Positions 52,798-61,078 of a stretch of DNA of 64,000 nucleotides are shown here, in pieces. A program made the position numbers and the translations under genes. The notes beneath the pieces were generated by a model that searched no databases, had not been told where the DNA came from, and saw only the letters and a program-made list of their open reading frames with translations. Numbering within the stretch: the stretch's first letter is position 1; every line of letters starts with the position of its first letter. The DNA comes from JASGCL01 sp965203915 (GTDB lineage: Bacteria; Pseudomonadota; Alphaproteobacteria; JASGCL01), in assembly GCA_965203915.1 (NCBI GenBank), contig OZ241918.1, forward strand, positions 806,001-870,000, read 5' to 3'.

Positions 52798-53567
52798 CGG
52801 AAATGATTTGGGCGATTGATGGCATGCACTGCGCCGCATGTATTGAAAAAATAACCGCGGCGATGACGGGCGAGGAGGGGGTTAAGGTTACCCTTACCCC
52901 GCCGCGCTTGCATGTGGGCCAGGCGAGCAATTTAGCAACCTTGCAGAAAAAAATAAAAAAAGCGGGCGAGCGTTATTCCTTGCGCGCCCGCACCCCAGCA
53001 GAAGTGATGGCGGATAACAACCCTCACCACGCTATGGTCGACCATAGCCAGCATGGCGGACAGGCGGTCATGTTGGACAATGGCGAAGATAACCGTTCTT
53101 TCCTGCAAATTTATTATCCATTGTTTTTAATCGTGGGTGCGGTGGCGGTGTCGTCTCTTAAAGGTGTCACCAATATTTACGATTGGATGTTAAATTTCGA
53201 AGCAGGATTTTTCCTGGTATTTGGCTTTTTTAAATTGCTTAATTTGCCTGGCTTTCGCGACGCCTACGCCACCTATGACCTGTTGGCAAAAAAAGTCCCT
53301 GCCTATGGTTTGCTTTACCCATTTTTGGAATTGGCATTGGGTTTTATGTTTTTGTTTCGTTTTGAATTGGCGATTGCTTTTTATGCCGCCATTATATTGA
53401 TGGGTTTCAGTTCGCTGGGGGTGTTGCAAGCCCTGGCAAAAAAACAGAAAATCCGCTGCGCCTGCCTAGGCACGACCCTTAACCTGCCCATGACCAGCAT
53501 TACATTGGTCGAGGATTTGAGCATGGTGGTGATGTCGGTTGTTATGTTGTGGCATGGTATGATATAA
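52794..53567 (+). CDS. HMA domain fused to a MauE/DoxX-like redox membrane domain
   Basis: The N-terminal 65 residues form a heavy-metal-associated domain with the metal motif GMHCAAC (residues 10-16). A His-rich linker (NPHHAMVDHSQHGG, about residues 76-89) follows. The remainder is a four-helix membrane domain like MauE, ending in a CAC motif (IRCACLGTTLNLPMTSITLV). In the MauE/DoxX redox group such proteins relate to disulfide chemistry in the membrane. Together the parts suggest copper-linked thiol handling, which is inference. It starts four bases inside the fucosyltransferase gene and ends seven bases before thiE. Confidence 0.8.
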   Translation: MTEMIWAIDGMHCAACIEKITAAMTGEEGVKVTLTPPRLHVGQASNLATLQKKIKKAGERYSLRARTPAEVMADNNPHHAMVDHSQHGGQAVMLDNGEDNRSFLQIYYPLFLIVGAVAVSSLKGVTNIYDWMLNFEAGFFLVFGFFKLLNLPGFRDAYATYDLLAKKVPAYGLLYPFLELALGFMFLFRFELAIAFYAAIILMGFSSLGVLQALAKKQKIRCACLGTTLNLPMTSITLVEDLSMVVMSVVMLWHGMI

Positions 53568-53574
53568 GCACTAG

Positions 53575-54225
53575 GTGTTTCGTTTATGTTTGGTAACATC
53601 TATCGGCGATAGGCCGATGCAAGATTATTTAGATTTTTTGCGCGCCGCCGTGCTTGGCGGGGTTGACATGGTGCAGTGGCGAGAAAAAAGCGAGCCCTAC
53701 AAAAAAATATACCAAGCCGAAGCGATTAAAAAATTGCTGGATGAATGGCAAGTGCCCCTGATGATTAATGATTACCCCGATATTTGCAAGCAAGTTGGCG
53801 CAGGCGGTGTGCATTTGGGCAATAGCGATATGGCGGTGGCGATGGCTCGCCCCATTATCGGGGGTGATAAAATAATTGGCGTTTCGATAGAATCGGAAGA
53901 TGACCTGAAGCAAGCCAACCAAGATGCGGCTATCGATTATATGACGGCCAGTGCTGTCTACCCCAGTGTTCATAAATCCGATACTCAAAAAATTTGGGGA
54001 ATCGAAGAATTAAAAAAATTGGTGAAGATGGCGCAAAAACCCCTCACCGCCATTGGCGGCATTACCCTGGATAACCTTGCCGATGTTATGGCCACAGGGG
54101 TTGCGGGTGTCGCCGTGGTTGGCGCAATTCACAATAGACAAGACCCATACAACACAGCCAAAAAGATGCGTGAAATAATTGACCACTACGCGCGTAAAAC
54201 CGCGGCGGGAACCCCTAAAGCTTGA
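53575..54225 (+). CDS. thiE: Thiamine-phosphate synthase
   Basis: ThiE joins HMP-pyrophosphate and thiazole phosphate into thiamine phosphate. Motifs are GGVDMVQWREK, PLMINDYPDI, AGGVHLGNSDM and PLTAIGGITLDNL. The GTG at 53575 is chosen as start because the LCLVTS strand begins four residues later. At 216 residues it is complete. It heads a thiE-thiM-thiD group and is probably co-transcribed with the HMA-MauE gene. Confidence 0.93.
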   Translation: MFRLCLVTSIGDRPMQDYLDFLRAAVLGGVDMVQWREKSEPYKKIYQAEAIKKLLDEWQVPLMINDYPDICKQVGAGGVHLGNSDMAVAMARPIIGGDKIIGVSIESEDDLKQANQDAAIDYMTASAVYPSVHKSDTQKIWGIEELKKLVKMAQKPLTAIGGITLDNLADVMATGVAGVAVVGAIHNRQDPYNTAKKMREIIDHYARKTAAGTPKA

Positions 54226-54288
54226 TAGACTTTTATTAAAAATTTTTTTATATCATTATATATAAATTGGCTTATCATACAAACCACC

Positions 54289-55209
54289 ATGCAAGAAAAA
54301 AAATCGGTCCTCGCCTTTTCGGATATAAGGGATGGCGCGTTGCCCATCTTGGTGGCGTTGCGCGAAAAAAAACCATTGATATTGAATCTGACCAACCTGG
54401 TCACGATGGATTTTATGGCCAATGCTTTGCTCGCGCTGGGGGCGGCGCCCCTGATGTCAGCCGCCGATGAAGAAATAGCAGAATTGGTTGGTATTTCTTC
54501 CGCCGTGAATATTAATATTGGCACATTGGATAGGGCGTTTATGCAACGCGCCCTGTTGGCGGCAAAAACCGCGCAAGGGTTAAAAAAAATAATGGTGCTG
54601 GATCCCGTCGGGGCAGGGGCCAGCCAATTGCGCAGCACCGCCAGTGCCGCGCTGTTGCCATGGGCAACCATGGTGCGCGGCAATGGTTCAGAGATCCTTT
54701 CGCTTGAGCAAGAAAGCAGGGAGGGGCAGCATGAGCCTGAGAATAAAAAACCTCCAGAATATAACATCGGGCATGTGGAACATGTCGGGCCGTTGGGGGT
54801 TGAATCAACCGTTGGTTCGCTTGATGCGGTCATGGTGGCGGAACAATTGGCAAGCCAGGGCAAAATAATTATCGTCAGCGGGCGCGAAGATTATATCACC
54901 GATGGCAAACAGCATTTTCGTTGCCCCTATGGCTCGAACCTTATGCAATCTATCACGGGCATGGGTTGTGTGTTGACGGCGGTGGTGGCGGCCTTCGCCG
55001 CGGTTGGGGGTAATGGTTTGATGGCGGCCAACATGGCGGTGCATTTTTTCGCCCTGACGGGGCAGGTGGCGGCGCAGTCGCATCATGAACCCGCCAGCTT
55101 CAAAACAAAATTTATCGATTTGCTATTTGCGCCCGATTGGCAAGCGATAGAAGAGATTATGGACCATGGCGGGCAGCAAGATAGGAAAACCATCATCAAT
55201 GAAATATAA
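54289..55209 (+). CDS. thiM: Hydroxyethylthiazole kinase
   Basis: ThiM phosphorylates salvaged hydroxyethylthiazole. KPLILNLTNLVTMDFMAN holds the substrate-binding motif, and VLDPVGAGASQLR the core. Between LSLEQESREG and VESTVGSLDAV there is an insert of about 25 residues with low complexity. ITGMGCVLTAVVAAF carries the Cys of the active-site anion hole. The C-terminal 11 bases overlap thiD. A thiamine salvage role fits the neighbours. Confidence 0.92.
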   Translation: MQEKKSVLAFSDIRDGALPILVALREKKPLILNLTNLVTMDFMANALLALGAAPLMSAADEEIAELVGISSAVNINIGTLDRAFMQRALLAAKTAQGLKKIMVLDPVGAGASQLRSTASAALLPWATMVRGNGSEILSLEQESREGQHEPENKKPPEYNIGHVEHVGPLGVESTVGSLDAVMVAEQLASQGKIIIVSGREDYITDGKQHFRCPYGSNLMQSITGMGCVLTAVVAAFAAVGGNGLMAANMAVHFFALTGQVAAQSHHEPASFKTKFIDLLFAPDWQAIEEIMDHGGQQDRKTIINEI

Positions 55210-56017
55210 AGTTTTATCTATCGCGGGGCTTGACCCGTCGGGCGGGGCGGGGGTGTTGGCGGATGTGAAAACATTCTCCGCCATTGGTTGTTATGGCATG
55301 GCGGTGGTAACCGCCATCACCGCGCAAAATACCCACGGGGTAAGCGCGGTGTTCGATGTATCGGCAAACGCGGTGCGTCAACAGTTAGAAAAAATTTTAG
55401 AAGATATCATGCCTGACGCCATCAAAATTGGCATGTTGTTTAATGAAGATATTATTTTAACCGTGACCGATGTTTTGCAAAAAATGGTTTTGCCCAAAAA
55501 AATTCCTATCGTTCTGGATCCCGTGATGATGGCAAAAAGTGGCGATGCGTTGTTGCAACCTGCCGCCATGGCGGCATTAAAAAAACAATTGGTGCCCTTG
55601 ACCGATATTATCACCCCCAATTTACGCGAAGCCGAAGCCTTGTTGGGTTGCGACACCATCAGCGCAGAAACCATGGCAAGCCGTGCCAAGGAATTGTTAG
55701 CATTGGGCAGCCAGTCGGTATTATTAAAGGGCGGGCATTTAGAACAAAATATGTCCGACGATTATTATGTGGGCGCAGATATGCCAAAGGGTTTATGGCT
55801 GACCGAGGCGCGGATAAAAACCAAAAACACCCATGGCACGGGTTGCACATTATCATCGGCCATCGCCAGTTATTTGGCAAAGGATGCTGGTAATCCCAAA
55901 AAAATGGCGGAGGCCTGCCAAGAGGCCAAGCGATATTTAACGGGGGCATTGCGCGCGGTGGAGCAGGCTTCGGTGGGCGGCGGCGCGGGGCCACTGCATC
56001 ATTTTTACCAACGATAA
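55199..56017 (+). CDS. thiD: Hydroxymethylpyrimidine/phosphomethylpyrimidine kinase
   Basis: ThiD phosphorylates HMP twice for thiamine synthesis. ATG 55199 gives VLSIAGLDPSGGAGVLAD near the start, as expected; the frame to 55166 merely runs into thiM. VLDPVMMAKSGDALL, DIITPNLREAEALLG and NTHGTGCTLSSAIASYLA are diagnostic, with catalytic Cys in GTGCT. The 272 residues are typical. No thiC or thiG is seen in the window. Confidence 0.95.
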   Translation: MKYKVLSIAGLDPSGGAGVLADVKTFSAIGCYGMAVVTAITAQNTHGVSAVFDVSANAVRQQLEKILEDIMPDAIKIGMLFNEDIILTVTDVLQKMVLPKKIPIVLDPVMMAKSGDALLQPAAMAALKKQLVPLTDIITPNLREAEALLGCDTISAETMASRAKELLALGSQSVLLKGGHLEQNMSDDYYVGADMPKGLWLTEARIKTKNTHGTGCTLSSAIASYLAKDAGNPKKMAEACQEAKRYLTGALRAVEQASVGGGAGPLHHFYQR

Positions 56018-56434
56018 CAGCATGGTAAAATAGGCATATAAGAATATTATTTTTTAGCTTAATATTGTAAAAAACATATAACCATCGCCATTTTTTCAAA
56101 ATATGGTTTATGATACGCTGATATTATAGTATAATTTTTTTATATTTAAGGAAATGACGCTGTTTTATTGATTAATGTTGCCTGGATAAAATTTTTGCTT
56201 GACAGATTTAAAGAAATGGTGGAAAGCAAGAATAGTAAAATAATAATCAAAAAAAACATATAAAGAACATAAAATAGCGTATATTAATAAAAATATAAAA
56301 GGGAACAAGCTATTACAATGTAAGCAATTTATCTTTTGTATCTAATAATTAATTGCAAGCAATATAAATATCACATCAGCTAATCTAACTTACTGAACGT
56401 AAGTAAATTTTTTTAAGAAGGAAGGAAAACAGAG
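56018..56434. other. 417-base AT-rich intergenic region with short dyads
   Basis: No gene is supported here. A perfect TATAAT is at 56130-56135 but its -35 match is weak. ATTGC-AA-GCAAT (56352-56363) is a 12-base palindrome that could be an operator. ACTTAC-TGAAC-GTAAGT (56388-56404) forms a small hairpin followed by a T-run just before the GGAAGG ribosome-binding site of the KAS III gene, where an attenuator could lie. These are readings of short motifs in AT-rich DNA. Confidence 0.5.
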
Positions 56435-57439
56435 ATGGCAAAACAAGAACACGGTTTTAAAATAGCAGGCATGGGGCGTTATTTGCCCAAACGTTGCGTT
56501 ACGTCAAAAGATATTGATAAAATGACGGGTATGTCGGAAGGTTATACCGAAGAACGCACCCACATCCACCAGCGTTATTGGGTTTCGGAAGGGGAAACAA
56601 CCCTTTCCATGGCAAAGGCAGCCTCGGAAGAGGCATTGAAAAAAGCGGGTATCACGATAGATGATGTTGGTTGCGTTATCAACGCGGGCGTTTTGGTGCC
56701 ACAGATCATCCCTTCGACATCTTCTTTGTTATTGTATGAATTTGGCACATCGAAACAAGATTGTTTTGATGTCGATTGCACCTGCTTGAGTTTTGTTAAG
56801 GCTCTGGATATTGCCGATTCCTTGGCGCAAACCAAAGATTACAAACATATTCTTATATTCACCAGCGAAATTGCTTCCTATGGGATTCAAGATGGCCATC
56901 ATGATGTAAAAAGCCTGTTTGGCGATGGCGCGGTGGCGATGGTTTTAAGCAAAGAAAAAGGCGCGAAATCGCATGTTATGGGTTCGGTATTCCAAGCCTT
57001 CCCCGATGGCGGCGCATTTAGCCAAGTGCGCGGCGGCGGCACCCGCACGCACCCCAAGGCCAACAAAGGAACATTGCCCGAGTTAACAAGCTATGACTTT
57101 GAAATGCAAGGCCCCAAGGTGTTTAAAGTGGCGAGCAAGAATTTCCCTGCCTTCATGAAATCGGTGCTAGAAAAAGCCAATGTTAAAATGGAAGATATTG
57201 ATTATATTATCCCCCATCAAGCAAGTTATCAAAGTATTATTCAGATTCAAAGACGTTTGGGCGTCAATGATAACAAGGTTTTGCGCACCATCGAAAATTA
57301 TGGCAACCAGGTTTCTGTTTCCATCCCCAATGCTTTTTACGAATTGTTTGATTCGGGGCAGTTAAAATCGGGCGATAAGGTTATGTTCCTTGGCGCCGCC
57401 GCGGGGTTGGTCTTGGGCGCCGTGGTATTGCAATATTAA
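56435..57439 (+). CDS. KAS III (FabH-like) beta-ketoacyl synthase family protein
   Basis: The catalytic triad of thiolase-fold synthases is visible. Cys is in DVDCTCLSFVKAL (about residue 114), His in YIIPHQASYQS, and Asn in ENYGNQVSVSIPNA. The starting MGRYLPKRCVTSKDID and FLGAAAGLVLGAVVLQY end are family-typical. At 334 residues it is complete. The genes that follow (a membrane protein and a metallo-beta-lactamase) differ from a fatty-acid operon, so a specialised acyl product rather than housekeeping FabH is more likely. A GGAAGG-rich site precedes the ATG. Confidence 0.87.
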   Translation: MAKQEHGFKIAGMGRYLPKRCVTSKDIDKMTGMSEGYTEERTHIHQRYWVSEGETTLSMAKAASEEALKKAGITIDDVGCVINAGVLVPQIIPSTSSLLLYEFGTSKQDCFDVDCTCLSFVKALDIADSLAQTKDYKHILIFTSEIASYGIQDGHHDVKSLFGDGAVAMVLSKEKGAKSHVMGSVFQAFPDGGAFSQVRGGGTRTHPKANKGTLPELTSYDFEMQGPKVFKVASKNFPAFMKSVLEKANVKMEDIDYIIPHQASYQSIIQIQRRLGVNDNKVLRTIENYGNQVSVSIPNAFYELFDSGQLKSGDKVMFLGAAAGLVLGAVVLQY

Positions 57440-57473
57440 ATAATAATTCATTATCATTTTTTTTAGATAATTC

Positions 57474-57842
57474 ATGAAAAAAAATAATGGATTGGTGTTG
57501 GGCGGTGCGACGTTAGCATGGTTGCTGCCTATGGCGGTTAGTTTTTTTATGGTTGATGCTTCGACCACGCCCCATAGTTATAAACCCAATATTTACGTAT
57601 TTAAATTGGTGATGTTTGTTTTGGCATCGGCCATTACCTATTATTTTTATAAAAAATTAAGGGATAAAAAATCTTTGACCATGGTGGTGGCGCATGTATT
57701 TTTTGCGACCTCGGTCTTGCTTGACATGATATTGTTGGTGTCGGTTTTTAAAATGCCGTTTATGATATGGGTTGCAATGATATTGCCATTTTATGTCGTT
57801 GCCTTTTATGGGATTTATTTTTTGCTAAACTATAAGAAATAG
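57474..57842 (+). CDS. Four-helix membrane protein of unknown function
   Basis: This 122-residue protein has four hydrophobic segments (about residues 8-27, 40-58, 66-86 and 92-118) and little loop sequence between them. I do not recognise the family. It lies 34 bases after the KAS III gene and 15 bases before the metallo-beta-lactamase gene, so the three are likely one transcript and this may be the membrane element of that cassette. Confidence 0.65.
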   Translation: MKKNNGLVLGGATLAWLLPMAVSFFMVDASTTPHSYKPNIYVFKLVMFVLASAITYYFYKKLRDKKSLTMVVAHVFFATSVLLDMILLVSVFKMPFMIWVAMILPFYVVAFYGIYFLLNYKK

Positions 57843-57857
57843 TTTATTATCACCGCT

Positions 57858-58697
57858 GTGTTATCGATAAAATTTTATCAGGCTGGTTTTTGCAAACACC
57901 CTGAATGCGTGATGAGCGGGCTTATCACTTTAAGTGGTTTGAAGAATGTTTCTATCCCCATGGTTTGCACCCTTATCAAACACCCCAAACATGGGTTGAT
58001 GTTGTTTGATGTCGGCTATAGCGATAATTTTTTTAAAGCATCTGAAAAAATGCCATATCGTTTGTATCGTATGGTAACGCCCGTTTCTATCGGTGAAACC
58101 CTGGTCGAGATGTTGGAACGCGATGGCATTGATAAAAATGATATCAAATATATTTTTATTTCACATTTTCATGCTGACCATGTGTCGGCGGTTGATGATT
58201 TCCCGCAAGCAAAAATTATTACCGCCCAGGCGGGGTATGATTATGCAAAAAAAATCACGGGGTTTGCGGCGGTTAAAAAAGGATTATTGCCCGATCTGAT
58301 GACGCTGTTTAAGAAGCGGAAATTCGAATTTATCGAAGATAAAAAACCTATCAAGGGGCATAAAAAACTTTATAATTTTATAACCCATGATATTTTTGGC
58401 GACGGCGCGATGGTGGCGGTTGATTTGCCCGGTCACGCACGCGGCCAGCATGGATTATATTTGCAAGATACCGATCGTGGAAAAATATTTTTGGTGGCCG
58501 ATGCAACGTGGATGATGTCGTCGCTGGCGGCGGACAGGACGCCCCTGCCCATTGTTGCCTTGGTCAATGATAACCAAAAGAAATTTGTGAAAACCTTTCA
58601 TGCCCTCCATCGATTCTACCATGAAAATAAAAATGTAACCATGGTTCCATGCCATTGCCAGGCGACATTTAATAAATTATCAGCCAAACAGCGTTAG
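57858..58697 (+). CDS. Metallo-beta-lactamase-fold hydrolase
   Basis: The zinc motif is FISHFHADHVSAVDDFP (about residue 100), followed by VDLPGHARGQHGLYL with a further His and VADATWMMSS with the metal-bridging Asp. CHCQATF near the end supplies another His. The layout, with MLFDVGYSD near residue 50, resembles the AhlD/AttM lactonase-like group, though substrate specificity cannot be inferred. The start codon is GTG; no ATG precedes the conserved IKFYQAGFCKHPE strand. It is the last gene of the KAS III cassette. Confidence 0.83.
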   Translation: MLSIKFYQAGFCKHPECVMSGLITLSGLKNVSIPMVCTLIKHPKHGLMLFDVGYSDNFFKASEKMPYRLYRMVTPVSIGETLVEMLERDGIDKNDIKYIFISHFHADHVSAVDDFPQAKIITAQAGYDYAKKITGFAAVKKGLLPDLMTLFKKRKFEFIEDKKPIKGHKKLYNFITHDIFGDGAMVAVDLPGHARGQHGLYLQDTDRGKIFLVADATWMMSSLAADRTPLPIVALVNDNQKKFVKTFHALHRFYHENKNVTMVPCHCQATFNKLSAKQR

Positions 58698-58708
58698 AAA
58701 AAACGTCA

Positions 58709-58737
58709 TTGTATTTTTCTTGGCAAGTTGGTAAAAT
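58709..58737 (+). promoter_or_regulatory. Putative sigma70-type promoter for the SOUL gene
   Basis: TTGTAT at 58709-58714 and TAAAAT at 58732-58737 are separated by 17 bases. The ATG is at 58759. Confidence 0.55.
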
Positions 58738-58758
58738 TCATCTATATTGATAATAACA

Positions 58759-59466
58759 ATGAATAGAACATTTCTTATATTCACCCTGACCGTAATATTT
58801 ATTGCGGCATTATGGGTCATTATTCCTATGGCCATCAACAATGTGAAGGAGCCTGATTTCAAAATAATCCAGGCCGAGCGTAATATCCAATTGCGCCAAT
58901 ACGCGCCCTATATCGTGGCGGAAGTTAAAGTGAGCGGCGAACGGGGTGCGGCCGCCAGCCAGGGGTTCCGCCTTATTGCTGGTTATATTTTTGGCGGCAA
59001 TCAATCAAAAACCGCGTCGGCAAATAAAAATGGGGCTGAAAAAATTGCCATGACCGCGCCCGTCATTCAACAAAAAGATAGTGAAAAAATCGCCATGACC
59101 GCGCCCGTCATTCAACAAAAAGATAGTGAAAAAGTTGCCATGACAGCGCCCGTCATTCAACAATTAACCGATGACGGTTCATGGACAGTGCAATTTGTTA
59201 TGCCAAAAGAATATACGTTGGCAACCTTGCCCACGCCCGATGACAAGCGTGTCGAATTAAAACAAGTCGCCAGCAAGCAATGGTTGGCAATAAAATTTTC
59301 TGGTATATGGAGCAAAGACAATATTGAAAAACATTTTAAACAATTGATGGATTATGCCAACAGTAAGAATTTACAAACCGTGGGCGCGCCGCGCACCGCC
59401 TTTTACAATGCACCTTGGACCTTGCCACCCTTGCGTCGCAACGAAGTGATGATAGAAATAAAATAA
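58759..59466 (+). CDS. SOUL heme-binding family protein with triplicated motif
   Basis: SOUL/HBP-type proteins bind heme or related hydrophobic molecules. The N-terminus is a signal anchor (FLIFTLTVIFIAALWVIIPMA). The fold starts at FKIIQAERNIQLRQYAPYIV. The family motif KIAMTAPV is present three times in tandem (EKIAMTAPVIQQKDS repeated), where most members have it once. VQFVMPKEYTLATLPTPDD and a WTLPPLRRNEVMIEI end follow. ATG 58759 gives 235 residues; the longer frame uses TTG. Confidence 0.9.
   Translation: MNRTFLIFTLTVIFIAALWVIIPMAINNVKEPDFKIIQAERNIQLRQYAPYIVAEVKVSGERGAAASQGFRLIAGYIFGGNQSKTASANKNGAEKIAMTAPVIQQKDSEKIAMTAPVIQQKDSEKVAMTAPVIQQLTDDGSWTVQFVMPKEYTLATLPTPDDKRVELKQVASKQWLAIKFSGIWSKDNIEKHFKQLMDYANSKNLQTVGAPRTAFYNAPWTLPPLRRNEVMIEIK
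59038..59163 (+). repeat. 45-bp in-frame tandem repeat in the SOUL gene (2.8 copies)
   Basis: Units occupy 59038-59082, 59083-59127 and 59128-59163. They differ by only a few bases and encode EKIAMTAPVIQQKDS, EKIAMTAPVIQQKDS and EKVAMTAPVIQQ. The near identity suggests recent expansion. Confidence 0.95.
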
Positions 59467-59491
59467 TATCTTTTATTTTTTTCTACGCTTG

Positions 59492-59740
59492 ATGATAAAA
59501 GAATCAAAACTTCCCCATCAAATGCCAAAAGATTTGCAAGCCGCGGTGTTTGCTAACCCCCAAGTAAGAACCTTGTGGGAAGATATAACGCCGCTGGCGC
59601 GTAATGAATTTATTTGCTGGGTAGAAGACGCCAAGAAACCAGAAACCAGGGCGCATAGAATTGTAAGGACTTGCGAGGAGCTGTTAGAAGGAAAACGCAG
59701 GCCTTGTTGTTGGCCAGGATGCTCTCATCGCACAAAATAA
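59492..59740 (+). CDS. Short protein of the YdeI C-terminal domain type
   Basis: At 82 residues it contains LPHQMPKDLQAAVFANPQVR and then LWEDITPLARNEFICWVEDA and KKPETRAHRIVRTCEELL. This is the helical domain found at the C-terminus of many YdeI/OmpD-associated proteins; it ends with a cysteine-containing RPCCWPGC. The longer frame begins with TTG at 59489. It is convergent with the DipZ-like gene. Function is unknown. Confidence 0.75.
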   Translation: MIKESKLPHQMPKDLQAAVFANPQVRTLWEDITPLARNEFICWVEDAKKPETRAHRIVRTCEELLEGKRRPCCWPGCSHRTK

Positions 59741-59741
59741 A

Positions 59742-60932
59742 TTATTCTTGCAACATTTTGTTGATGTATTTTTCCGTTTCCAGGTAATTATGTTCGCCGC
59801 ATATACCGTGCACCACGCGACCATATTTATTAATGAAATAAAATGCTGGCCAGCAATCGTTGTGATAATTATCCCAAGTTTGTAATTGATTATCCACCGC
59901 CACGGGATAGGTTATGCCGTGCTGCCGCATTGCATTTTGAATGGCGGCCAGCGACCTATCCTGTTCAAATTCGGGCGAATGCACACCGATGATAACCAAA
60001 CCCTTGCTGCGATACTTCCTGTCCCATTCGACAATAGCGGGCAGGGTGCGTTGACAATTGATACAAGAATAGGTCCAAAAATTAATCAAGACAACCTTGC
60101 CCCGCAAAGAACTTATGGTTAGCGGCTGGTCAACATTAAACCATTGTTGAATGTTGACAAATTCTGGCGCGGTAAAGGAAAGGGGTTTGCTGAATGGCCC
60201 ATCAGCAAAAACAGAAACGGGTTTGTTTTCGGTGGCGTAGGCATTGGTTCCAACCAACAACGCCGATACAATAATCATTGTCCCCACTATTTTTCGCGCC
60301 AGGCGATGGCGCTGGGGCAGCCAGCCAAAATAATTTAAGGCTTTCCTGCCCAACAGGGCGATGATTAAAAACGGCACGCTGACCCCCACGGCAAAGGCCA
60401 ACACCACCATCACCGCATGCAGGTTATCGGTTTGTCTTATAACTTGGGTAAGGGCCGAACCCAAAATGGGGCCAGCGCATGGCACCCAAACCAGGGCGAT
60501 AACCGCGCCAATCGCCAAACCAACAATAATGTCGTTATATTGTCGCGTTTCGATATAATATAATAATCTGCTACCCGAATTGGCAAGGTTGCTTGTTAGG
60601 GCGGAAAATTGCTGGGACAAGTTATCCGACAACATGACGCCACCAAATATAATCAGCATCATCACCGAGGCATATTTTATATAATCCAAATTAATGCCAA
60701 GAATTCCCGTAAGGTAGCGCGCGGTAAAAACGAACAAGGTGAAGTTAAGAAAAAAGCCAGTCATGATAGCGAAGGGACGATATTTATTCCCAGTCCCAGT
60801 GGTGGTTAGAAGTAGAGGCAAAATAGGATAAATACAGGGTGAAGTGATGGTTGCGAATCCCTCAATAAAAGCGAGGAAACTGGTCCAAAACTCACTCCAA
60901 AATCCGTGAAATAAGTTCATGCCCAGGTTCAT
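59742..60932 (-). CDS. DipZ-like fusion of CcdA/DsbD membrane domain and periplasmic thioredoxin domain
   Basis: The N-terminal 240 residues form a CcdA-type electron-transfer domain with paired cysteines in ITSPCIYPILPLLL and VPCAGPILGSAL and six membrane helices. After residue 260 a thioredoxin-like redoxin domain follows, with active site WTYSCINCQRTLP and VIIGVHSPEFE. The layout matches DipZ of Mycobacterium. It would carry reducing power across the inner membrane to periplasmic thiols. The start may be ATG 60932 or 60920. Confidence 0.9.
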   Translation of the reverse strand: MNLGMNLFHGFWSEFWTSFLAFIEGFATITSPCIYPILPLLLTTTGTGNKYRPFAIMTGFFLNFTLFVFTARYLTGILGINLDYIKYASVMMLIIFGGVMLSDNLSQQFSALTSNLANSGSRLLYYIETRQYNDIIVGLAIGAVIALVWVPCAGPILGSALTQVIRQTDNLHAVMVVLAFAVGVSVPFLIIALLGRKALNYFGWLPQRHRLARKIVGTMIIVSALLVGTNAYATENKPVSVFADGPFSKPLSFTAPEFVNIQQWFNVDQPLTISSLRGKVVLINFWTYSCINCQRTLPAIVEWDRKYRSKGLVIIGVHSPEFEQDRSLAAIQNAMRQHGITYPVAVDNQLQTWDNYHNDCWPAFYFINKYGRVVHGICGEHNYLETEKYINKMLQE

Positions 60933-61038
60933 CACAAAGCATGATAATCTATATTTCTTTTAAAAACAATGAATTAGTTATTTTTAAAAAAATAAAACAA
61001 TATTTTGGCGACATTTGATAATTTTTTTTTACCTTACC

Positions 61039-61067
61039 TTGAGAAAAACCAAGAATAGCTCTATAGT
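61039..61067 (+). promoter_or_regulatory. Putative sigma70-type promoter for moaA, nearly leaderless
   Basis: TTGAGA at 61039-61044 and TATAGT at 61062-61067 have 17-base spacing. Transcription would begin around 61074, only about five bases before the ATG at 61079, so the mRNA would be almost leaderless. No ribosome-binding site precedes the ATG. Confidence 0.55.
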
Positions 61068-61078
61068 CATTGCTCGCC

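Noticed and set aside
52700..53600. TPP riboswitch upstream of thiE
   Set aside because: No THI-box (CTGAGA with ACCTGATCTGG-like element) was found; the CTGAGA at about 54732 is inside thiM and lacks the partner motif.
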